Shown here in pieces: positions 56,532 to 64,000 of a stretch of DNA of 64,000 nucleotides. The stretch's first letter is position 1. The number at the start of each line of letters is the position of its first letter. Source of the stretch: Pelagibacterium luteolum. Its GTDB lineage: Bacteria; Pseudomonadota; Alphaproteobacteria; Rhizobiales; Devosiaceae. Position numbers and translations under genes: made by a program. The stretch covers positions 541,119-605,118 of the forward strand of contig NZ_FNCS01000001.1 in NCBI RefSeq assembly GCF_900100665.1. The letters are read 5' to 3'. The notes beneath the pieces are model-generated. The model did no database searches. It was not told the origin of the DNA and worked only from the letters and a program-made list of their open reading frames with translations.

Positions 56532-57083
56532 CTACCGTGGCGCGCGCTTGGCGAGAATACGCTGCAGCGTGCGTCGGTGCATGTTGAGACGGCGTGCCGT
56601 CTCCGACACATTGCGGTCGCAGAGCTCATAAACCCGCTGGATATGCTCCCAACGCACCCGGTCGGCCGACATGGGGTTTTCGGGGGGTTCGGGTTTGATC
56701 TCTTCGCTGGCCAGTAACGCCTTGATGATGTCGTCGGCATCGGCGGGTTTGGCGAGGTAGTCGACCGCGCCGAGCTTAACCGCTGTGACGGCGGTGGCGA
56801 TATTGCCATAGCCCGTCAAAACCACCGCCCGCGCATCGGCGCGCTTGTCGTGCAGCGCCGACACCACTTCGAGCCCATTACCGTCTTCGAGCCGCAGATC
56901 GACCACGGCAAAGGCCGGTGGGTTGGATTTGACGGCTGCAAGTCCGCCCGCCACGCTATCGGCAATCGCAACGATAAACCCGCGCTTGTCCATGGCGCGC
57001 TCGAGCCGCGTCAGAAACGGCTTGTCGTCATCGACGAGCAGCAGGGTGCGTTCATTGTCGGGCAGGGTACTCACATCGGTCAT
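56532..57083 (-). CDS. regA: Redox response regulator RegA/ActR/PrrA
   Basis: A 183-residue response regulator with receiver (LLLVDDDKPFLTRLERAM, phospho-acceptor Asp in FAVVDLRLEDG, Lys in YLAKPAD) and a C-terminal Fis-type helix-turn-helix (RNVSETARRLNMHRRTLQRILAKR). It is the partner of the upstream kinase RegB and controls energy metabolism and oxygen adaptation in alphaproteobacteria. The start MTDVSTLPDNE at 57083 fits family length; the longer frame overlaps regB. Confidence 0.96.
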   Translation of the reverse strand: MTDVSTLPDNERTLLLVDDDKPFLTRLERAMDKRGFIVAIADSVAGGLAAVKSNPPAFAVVDLRLEDGNGLEVVSALHDKRADARAVVLTGYGNIATAVTAVKLGAVDYLAKPADADDIIKALLASEEIKPEPPENPMSADRVRWEHIQRVYELCDRNVSETARRLNMHRRTLQRILAKRAPR

Positions 57084-57151
57084 CGGCCATTTCCTTCTCG
57101 CACCGAGGGTTATGACCAATTGTGGCCCAAAGGTCAAAACCGCCGTGAATT

Positions 57152-58489
57152 CTATACGTCCTGCGCGGTGCTGCGGACCAGAACGTCGCGTGGCCAACGG
57201 ATTTCGACGCTGGCATAGCCGTTGGACCGCGCATTGAAGAACCGCAATGTCGCCCCGGTCCGCTCGAGCAGCGTCTTGGCGATAAAGACGCCAAGTCCCA
57301 AGCCACCAGCGCCATCAGGATGGCGCGGATCGCCGCCCCTTGTCTTGGTTGTGAGATAGGGTTCCCCGAGCCGACTTAAAAGGTCCGGGGGAAAGCCCGG
57401 ACCATCATCGGTAATCGCAATCATCACCCGCTTGCCGTCCCAGTCGGCGCTGATTGTGACGTCCTGGCGCGCGAACTGGACGGCGTTCTCGATGAGATTG
57501 CCCAACCCGTAAAGCAGCCCCACATTGCGCGCGATGACGGGCTCGTCGGTCTTGGCGCGGCTGTCGAGCGTAATGGTCTTGCCATGCATGGCTGCCGCGC
57601 CTTCATGGGGCTTGGCGAGCTCGGCAACGATATCGGAGAGGGTGGCCGTATCGAAAATGTCCGAACCGGACGGCCGGAGATTGCGCAGTTTGCCCAAGAT
57701 CGCCCGGCATCGCGCCACCTGCTCGATGATCAGATCGAGATCGTCGGCCAATTCCCCCTCGCCCGCATCGCGCCGGATTTCCTTGGCCGCCAGCCCAATG
57801 GTCGCCAGTGGCGTGCCCAGTTCATGGGCGGCAGCGGCCGCCAGCCCGTCGAGAGCGGAGAGTTGCTGCTGACGCGACAGCGCAAGTTCGGTCACCGTCA
57901 GAGCATCGACCAATTGCCGCGCTTCATGGGCCACCTTGTTGGTGTAGCCGGCGACGAACACTACGCCACAGAGGATCGAGACCCATACGCCGGTGAGATA
58001 GACGCGTGGTGGCACAAAGGCGAAGCCCGCTTCCCAGGGCAAGGGCAGATGAAAGAGAGCCAGTGCGCTGGCAATGGCCACGACCAGGCACCCCAGCCAG
58101 ATCGTCTCGCGGCTCGCAAGCGTCGAAGCGGATACAGAGACCGGCGCCAAGAGCAACAGCGCGAACGGGTTGCCCAGTCCCCCCGTCAGGAATAGCAGGC
58201 CCCCAAGCTGCAGACTGTCATAGGCCAGTTGCAGGAAGGCGAGGCGTGGCGAGGGGCGATGCGCCGGCCCGAACCGCACCAACAGCCCGACATTGAGCAG
58301 CATCGACATACCGATAAGAAGAAGGCACGGCGCGATGGGCAGGTCGTAGTTGAGCCCGTAGTGCACGAAAATGACCGCGATCAGCTGTCCGGCGATCGCC
58401 AGCCAACGCAGCAGCACGAGCGTTTCGAGCTTCATTGGGTTGGCGCTGCGCGGTATGGTGGGCGACGGGCTGGATGAAAATTCAGTCAT
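57152..58489 (-). CDS. regB: Redox sensor histidine kinase RegB/ActS/PrrB
   Basis: A 445-residue kinase with six membrane segments in the first about 200 residues. LTGGLGNPFALLLLAPVS is the GGxxNPF quinone-binding region. The H-box is AAAAHELGTPLATI, and a Cys in QVARCRAILGKLRNLRP corresponds to the redox-active Cys of the family. The N and G boxes (GLGNLIENAVQFA, ITDDGPGFP, GLGLGVFIAKTLLERTG) are complete. It is upstream of regA, 68 bases apart, on the same strand. Confidence 0.96.
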   Translation of the reverse strand: MTEFSSSPSPTIPRSANPMKLETLVLLRWLAIAGQLIAVIFVHYGLNYDLPIAPCLLLIGMSMLLNVGLLVRFGPAHRPSPRLAFLQLAYDSLQLGGLLFLTGGLGNPFALLLLAPVSVSASTLASRETIWLGCLVVAIASALALFHLPLPWEAGFAFVPPRVYLTGVWVSILCGVVFVAGYTNKVAHEARQLVDALTVTELALSRQQQLSALDGLAAAAAHELGTPLATIGLAAKEIRRDAGEGELADDLDLIIEQVARCRAILGKLRNLRPSGSDIFDTATLSDIVAELAKPHEGAAAMHGKTITLDSRAKTDEPVIARNVGLLYGLGNLIENAVQFARQDVTISADWDGKRVMIAITDDGPGFPPDLLSRLGEPYLTTKTRGGDPRHPDGAGGLGLGVFIAKTLLERTGATLRFFNARSNGYASVEIRWPRDVLVRSTAQDV

Positions 58490-58620
58490 GAAAGGGCCAG
58501 GCGTTGAAGGTGCATAAGTGCGCTATAGCAGATTTCAAGAGCCAAAAATAAATGCATCGACACTTGATGCTGGTCGCGGCGTCACCAGATTTAAATTCGT
58601 TCGAGACTGGAGAGACGACA

Positions 58621-59055
58621 ATGAACACTGCAATTATCAAACCCGAATGGTCGCCCTTGACCATTGCCCTGATGGTGCTTGGCTTCATCATCTTCTGGCC
58701 CGTGGGTATGGCCGTCCTCGCCTACATCCTGTGGGGTGAATATATGGGCGGCAGCCGCGAAAAGGCCGATGCCTGGGTGTCGCGCCAAAAGCACCATTTC
58801 AAGTCCAAACGCGGTGGTTGCACTTCGCGCAGCTATTCCTCCTCGACCGGCAACGCCGCGTTCGACGAGTACCGTGACGAGCAATTGAAGCGCCTCGAAG
58901 AAGAGCGTCGCAAGCTTGAGGAAGACCGCGAGGCGTTCGAAGAGCACCTTGCCAACCTCCACAAGGCCCGCGACCGCGAAGAGTTCGATCGCTTCATGCG
59001 CGACCGCAATACCCCGCGCGACACCAATACCGATGGCGAGCGCCAGGGTTACTGA
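58621..59055 (+). CDS. DUF2852 family membrane-anchored protein
   Basis: A 144-residue protein. One or two membrane segments at about 12-38 (SPLTIALMVLGFIIFWPVGMAVLAYILWGE) are followed by a Ser/Thr-rich linker and a highly charged coiled coil at about 80-130 (DEQLKRLEEERRKLEEDREAFEEHL). This is the plan of DUF2852, an alphaproteobacterial family of unknown function. ATG 58621 has CTGGAGAG upstream. Its 3' region carries a CcsR-like small RNA. Confidence 0.88.
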   Translation: MNTAIIKPEWSPLTIALMVLGFIIFWPVGMAVLAYILWGEYMGGSREKADAWVSRQKHHFKSKRGGCTSRSYSSSTGNAAFDEYRDEQLKRLEEERRKLEEDREAFEEHLANLHKARDREEFDRFMRDRNTPRDTNTDGERQGY

Positions 59056-59099
59056 TAACGCGTGACGGACCTGCCGGCATTTCCGGCAGGCTCCTGCGA

Positions 59100-59220
59100 C
59101 CGGTCTGCGGGACGGTTCCCCCTCCTCCCATAAGTCCCGCAGTCCATGCCTTGGGTTCCCTCCACCCAAGGCGCCCTTTCAAAGAGCGGCATGGTCTTTC
59201 GACCGTGCCGCTTCTTGTTT
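59100..59220 (+). ncRNA. Candidate CcsR/cuckoo-type small RNA in the 3' region of the DUF2852 gene
   Basis: Stem 1 (CTGCGGGAC 59105-59113 / GTCCCGCAG 59134-59142) holds CCTCCTCCC (59121-59129) in its loop, the anti-Shine-Dalgarno motif that defines the CcsR/cuckoo RNAs of alphaproteobacteria. Stem 2 (CCTTGGGT / ACCCAAGG, 59149-59171) has the loop TCCCTCC. A 12-base terminator stem and a T-rich tail follow (59185-59220). CcsR RNAs are processed from the 3' end of a small-protein mRNA, and here the upstream gene is DUF2852. Another hairpin (59070-59090) precedes it. The 5' end is a guess. Confidence 0.6.
59185..59220 (+). terminator. Intrinsic terminator after DUF2852 and the small RNA
   Basis: AGCGGCATGGTC / GACCGTGCCGCT pair over 12 bases (one U-G) around a TTTC loop, followed by TCTTGTTT. 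The pairing is perfect only on the plus strand. Confidence 0.85.
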
Positions 59221-59279
59221 GTAACGGGCAAATGCCACCATAATCGACTCCAGCGATTCTCCCGGGAGGCGCCCACGCA

Positions 59280-60014
59280 ATGGGGCTTTCAAATCTTTTG
59301 TCCCGCAAGCCCATACCGGCCGCAACGGTCATAGAAACCGCCAGCGGTCCGATCACCGTTGCGGTGCGGGTCAATGCCCGGGCCCGCGCTTATCGTCTCA
59401 GCGTCACTCCGCGCGGCGCGCCGGTGCTGACCCTGCCGAAATCTGGCCGTTGGGGAGACGCCGAAGCCTTTCTGCTGCGCAATCGCGGCTGGCTTGAGGG
59501 CCGCCTGACGCGCATCGCGAGCGACTACGCGCTCGTTCCCGGCGGCAGTATCCCCTTGCGCGGCGTCGATCATGATCTTGTCGCGCTCGATACCATCCGC
59601 GGCCGCGTCGAGCGCGTCAGCACCGTTGATGGCTGGGTACTGCGCGTTCCGGGCGGCGACGATCATATGCGGCGGCGGTTGATCGACTGGCTCAAATCGG
59701 AAGCGGCTCGCGATCTCGATAGCGCCTGCGCGCGTCATGCCGCAACGCTGGGCGTCTCTGTCGCCGGCATAAGGCTGCGCGATCAATCGACCCGCTGGGG
59801 CTCGTGCTCGTCAGCGCGGACGCTCAATTTCAACTGGCGGCTGGTTTTGGCACCCGATTTCGTTCTCGACTACGTCGCCGCCCACGAAGTGGCCCATATC
59901 GTTGAAATGAACCATAAGCCCGTTTTCTGGCGCACGGTCGCGCGCGCCCTGCCCGATTACGAACGCGGCCGTGCCTGGCTCAAGGCGCACGGCGCGAGCC
60001 TCATGGCGCTTTAG
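59280..60014 (+). CDS. YgjP/DUF45 family zinc metallopeptidase-like protein
   Basis: A 244-residue soluble protein with the zinc motif HEVAHIVEMNHKPVFW (HExxH, here HEVAH, with a later His) at about residues 200-215. The family block IRLRDQSTRWGSCSSARTLNFNWRLVLAP precedes it. This is the M48-like DUF45 (YgjP) family, whose substrate is not known. It follows the DUF2852/small RNA terminator and ends convergent with the mrcA-type gene. Confidence 0.92.
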   Translation: MGLSNLLSRKPIPAATVIETASGPITVAVRVNARARAYRLSVTPRGAPVLTLPKSGRWGDAEAFLLRNRGWLEGRLTRIASDYALVPGGSIPLRGVDHDLVALDTIRGRVERVSTVDGWVLRVPGGDDHMRRRLIDWLKSEAARDLDSACARHAATLGVSVAGIRLRDQSTRWGSCSSARTLNFNWRLVLAPDFVLDYVAAHEVAHIVEMNHKPVFWRTVARALPDYERGRAWLKAHGASLMAL

Positions 60015-60020
60015 CGCAGA

Positions 60021-60055
60021 GCAAAAAGAAAGCGCCGGACTTTCGTTCGGCGCTT
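60021..60055 (-). terminator. Intrinsic terminator of the penicillin-binding protein gene
   Basis: On the minus strand AAGCGCCG / CGGCGCTT, with an inner AC/GT step and a GAAA loop, then TTTCTTTTTG. It lies about 45 bases after the mrcA stop. Confidence 0.8.
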
Positions 60056-60099
60056 CCATTTATCGATTTCGTCAGTAGTCCGGACGGGCATGTCCCGGC

Positions 60100-62274
60100 C
60101 TACCCGCCGAACAACCCATCGAGCAGGCTGCCGATGCCATCGGAGGGCGCAGGAGCCACGGGGACCGGCTGCGGTTGCTGGATCGGCTGTTGCTGCTGGA
60201 TTTCAAACGGCACTTCGCCCTGCGGTTGCTGCTGCTGGCCGAGTGGCTGCTGGATCTGATCCACCGAAACGGGCTGGCCAGTTGCCGGCATCGTATCCTG
60301 CATCGGAACAGCCACGCGATCCTGAAGCCGCACATAGGTGCCGGGGAGATCGGAAACCTGCAGCCCCTCATGGGCCTGGGCCATGATATCGCGCCAGATG
60401 GCCGCCGGGACCTGTCCGCCAAACACCCGGGTCGGCGTGTCGTCGTCATTGCCCAGCCACACGCCACCGACAAGCGATGCCGTATAGCCGACAAACAGCG
60501 CGTCGCGATTGCGCTGCGAGGTGCCCGTTTTGCCCGCCATCGGCCAATTGCCCAATTGCGCGCCCCGTCCCGTGCCCGCCTGGACGCCGGTCTGCAGCAT
60601 GTCGTTCATCATGCCGACCTGCTCGTCGGTCAGGATCTGCCCGGGGCCAGCAGTCGATGCTTCGTAAAGCACCTCTCCACCCATCGTCGTAATGCGGGTG
60701 ATGACGTTCGGGATGACGCCAAAACCGCCGTTGGCGAACGGCACATAGGCGCCGGTCAGCTCAAGAAGCGAGACCTCCTGTGTGCCCAGTGCGATAGAGG
60801 GCACGGGCTGGAAGTTGGACGAAAAGCCCATGCGATAGGCGGTTTCAACGACCGCTTCAGGCCCGATATCGATAGCAAGGCGCGCAGCGACGGTATTGAT
60901 CGAATAGGCCAAGGCGTCGCGCAACAAAACGGGGCCGACATATTGTCCGCTCGAATTTTCCGGTGCCCAGCCATTATATTCCAACGGCTCGTCGACCATC
61001 AGCGTATCGGGTGTGTAACCCTGCTGCATGGCAGCGAGATAGACGAAGGGCTTGAAGGTCGAACCGGGCTGACGCCGCGAGGTCACCGCGCGGTTATAGG
61101 TCGACTGATTGTAATCGACGCCGCCCACAAGTGCCCGTACACGCCCATCGGTATCCATGGCGACAAAGGCCGCCTGCGAAAAGCTCAGATCGGGGCCCTG
61201 CGAATTGACGGCCTCGGTGATCACGAACTCGGCCTGCTTTTGCATGTCCCAATCGAGCGTCGTCGAGACGATAACGTCCTCGTTCACTTCGCCCAGATAA
61301 TCGTTCATGAGCGTTTCGACCCAGTCGGCGACGTAATATTCCGTGCCGGCCACTCGTTGCGTAGCGACATTGGCGTCCATGTTCTGGGCCGCCGCATCGG
61401 CCTGAGCCTGCGTGATGTAGCCCTCGCGGACCATGTTGGCCAAGGCAATGCGCTGCCGCTCGGCTGCCCGATCGGGATGCGTGCGGGGGTTATAGTAGCT
61501 CGGGGCCGGAAGGATGCCGGCCAGCATCGCGGCCTGTCCAAGCGACAGATTGCGGGCCGAAATGCCGAAATAGGTCTGGGCCGCCGCCTCGATGCCGGTC
61601 GAGCCGGAGCCGAAATGCACGCGGTTGAGATAGAGCTCGAGAATCTGGTCCTTGGTGTAGTTTTGCTCCAGCCACACCGCGAGCAGCGCTTCCTGCACCT
61701 TACGGGCGGGGGTCACGTCGGGGGTGAGGAACAGGTTCTTTGCCACCTGCTGGGTCAGCGTCGACGCGCCACGGGTCAGGCTGCCGGCCTGGATCGATTC
61801 CACTGCAACGGACGCAAGGCCGATGGGATCAACACCAAAATGGCTGTAAAAGCGCCGGTCTTCGCTGGCGACCACGGCCTGACCGACATAGGACGGCAAT
61901 TCGTGAATGCCCACGGCCTCGCCGCCGGTCTGCCCGCGATTGGTCAAAAGCTGACCGTTCGACGCGAGCACGCGGATATTGGGCGGACGCTGTGGCACCT
62001 CCCAGGTGGAGGACGACCCAAGATCGCGCCCGTAATAGACGACGATGCCTGCAACGGCGACGCCGCCGATCAGCAGCATCGTAAAGCAGAAATAGGCAAG
62101 GCCGACGATGAACTTCATGCCGCCTGAGCGCTTGCGCCGGACCTTTTGCGATTTGGGTCGGCGCGGCTTGGAATTCCGCGGTGGCTGGCCCGAGCCGGAT
62201 TGGGCGCGCTGAGCCTTGGGCTTGCGCTGAGCGCCGGAATCGACGCGATCATCGGGAGAGAGGCGAAGATCCAT
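60100..62274 (-). CDS. mrcA: Bifunctional penicillin-binding protein 1A (class A)
   Basis: A 724-residue inner-membrane enzyme that polymerises and crosslinks peptidoglycan. A basic cytoplasmic start is followed by one membrane helix (FIVGLAYFCFTMLLIGGVAVAGIVVYY). The glycosyltransferase domain has ASEDRRFYSHFGVD and GASTLTQQVAKNLFL. The transpeptidase has SRRQPGSTFKPFVY (STFK), YSIN and AGKTGTSQRNRDAL (KTG). The tail is Gln/Pro-rich. I chose ATG 62274. Confidence 0.95.
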   Translation of the reverse strand: MDLRLSPDDRVDSGAQRKPKAQRAQSGSGQPPRNSKPRRPKSQKVRRKRSGGMKFIVGLAYFCFTMLLIGGVAVAGIVVYYGRDLGSSSTWEVPQRPPNIRVLASNGQLLTNRGQTGGEAVGIHELPSYVGQAVVASEDRRFYSHFGVDPIGLASVAVESIQAGSLTRGASTLTQQVAKNLFLTPDVTPARKVQEALLAVWLEQNYTKDQILELYLNRVHFGSGSTGIEAAAQTYFGISARNLSLGQAAMLAGILPAPSYYNPRTHPDRAAERQRIALANMVREGYITQAQADAAAQNMDANVATQRVAGTEYYVADWVETLMNDYLGEVNEDVIVSTTLDWDMQKQAEFVITEAVNSQGPDLSFSQAAFVAMDTDGRVRALVGGVDYNQSTYNRAVTSRRQPGSTFKPFVYLAAMQQGYTPDTLMVDEPLEYNGWAPENSSGQYVGPVLLRDALAYSINTVAARLAIDIGPEAVVETAYRMGFSSNFQPVPSIALGTQEVSLLELTGAYVPFANGGFGVIPNVITRITTMGGEVLYEASTAGPGQILTDEQVGMMNDMLQTGVQAGTGRGAQLGNWPMAGKTGTSQRNRDALFVGYTASLVGGVWLGNDDDTPTRVFGGQVPAAIWRDIMAQAHEGLQVSDLPGTYVRLQDRVAVPMQDTMPATGQPVSVDQIQQPLGQQQQPQGEVPFEIQQQQPIQQPQPVPVAPAPSDGIGSLLDGLFGG

Positions 62275-62494
62275 CAAAGGTCACTTTCGGGCCGTCTGCG
62301 GAAATGGTTGATACGCAACACGATCTAATGGGTTCCCATACCGAATGATATCCATTCCGGGCGGCGGAAACATCAGGGCAAAAAACCCTTTGCTGCGTCA
62401 TCGACGCTTTACGCTATCGCGGCCAATTGTGGCCGGTTTATGTGGGTTTTCCCACTCTTGCCGGCGGTTGTGACCCATGTGCAACACGTTTAAG

Positions 62495-62517
62495 TGACGC
62501 GATCGGCGATCGCGTCA
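62495..62517. repeat. 23-base perfect palindrome between mrcA and gyrB
   Basis: The arms TGACGCGATCG / CGATCGCGTCA are complete, with one central base, 25 bases after the gyrB stop. There is no T run, so a terminator is not clear; it may be an operator or a processing hairpin. The rest of the 267-base gap shows only AT-rich patches, perhaps the mrcA promoter. Confidence 0.7.
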
Positions 62518-62541
62518 ACAGCACTTTAATTTGCACGCGCG

Positions 62542-64000
<1,459 letters not shown>

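Noticed and set aside
60175-62127. A 650-codon plus-strand frame opposite the penicillin-binding protein gene
   Set aside because: It is antisense to a gene with all catalytic motifs, and the translation looks like reversed codon bias.

Overview
This window is one continuous piece of an alphaproteobacterial chromosome, most likely Hyphomicrobiales (Rhizobiales) and plausibly a Devosia/Pelagibacterium-like lineage. The assignment is inferred from high GC, tightly packed genes with many 4-base ATGA/TTGA overlaps, and rhizobial gene order (hisHAFE-coaA; hrcA-grpE opposite rph-rdgB-hemW; olsB-mutS-glnD-murJ-trpS-usp-nifU; tsaB-rimI-fur-plsC-miaB-phoH-ybeY-corC). I see no insertion sequence, prophage, CRISPR array, tRNA or rRNA. 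Both edges cut genes: the 3' end of a small ORF before hisH, and gyrB.

Layout. 1-3.9 kb: histidine operon (with an extra membrane-protein gene between hisA and hisF) and coaA. 3.9-10.3 kb: adenosine-kinase-like kinase and nth, DUF2244, an AraC-alkyltransferase fusion, an AI-2E-type permease, and pyrF-dapB-gpmA. 10.3-10.8 kb: a 520-base gene-free gap with an apparently structured RNA on the minus strand. 10.8-17.8 kb: chaperone block dnaK/dnaJ, grpE and hrcA with a sigma-32-type promoter. 17.8-28.6 kb: rph-rdgB-hemW, rsmI-yraN-gshB, small genes, a LexA-box-controlled comM/yifB, and prfC. 28.8-32.1 kb: isocitrate lyase, a small conserved-looking ORF and its likely XRE regulator, preceded by a tandem repeat. 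32.1-33.2 kb: ohrR/ohr peroxide defence with a clear operator. 33.2-38.8 kb: xylose catabolism (LacI regulator, leader ORF, xylB, xylA, GH43 beta-xylosidase), the most accessory-looking part. 39-56.5 kb: a long plus-strand run of housekeeping genes (lipid, mismatch repair, nitrogen sensing, cell wall, Fe-S, tRNA modification, metal regulation). 56.5-64 kb: RegB/RegA redox system, DUF2852 with a CcsR/cuckoo-like small RNA after it, a DUF45 metallopeptidase, penicillin-binding protein 1A and gyrB.

How parts work together. Aerobic carbon use (aceA, xylAB, GH43), redox control (RegBA), stress response (HrcA/GrpE/DnaK/DnaJ, OhrR/Ohr, LexA-comM) and iron control (Irr-type box before the NifU-like scaffold, Fur) lie side by side. 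Intergenic DNA carries short palindromic repeats of at least two families. Five 16-base sites built on TTCACGTG, close to the ParB-binding parS consensus, are scattered over the first 33 kb; three sit at intrinsic terminators.

The best candidates for something new are the 10.5 kb structured RNA, the CcsR-like RNA at 59.1-59.2 kb, the parS-like series, and the 17-residue leader ORF coupled to xylB.
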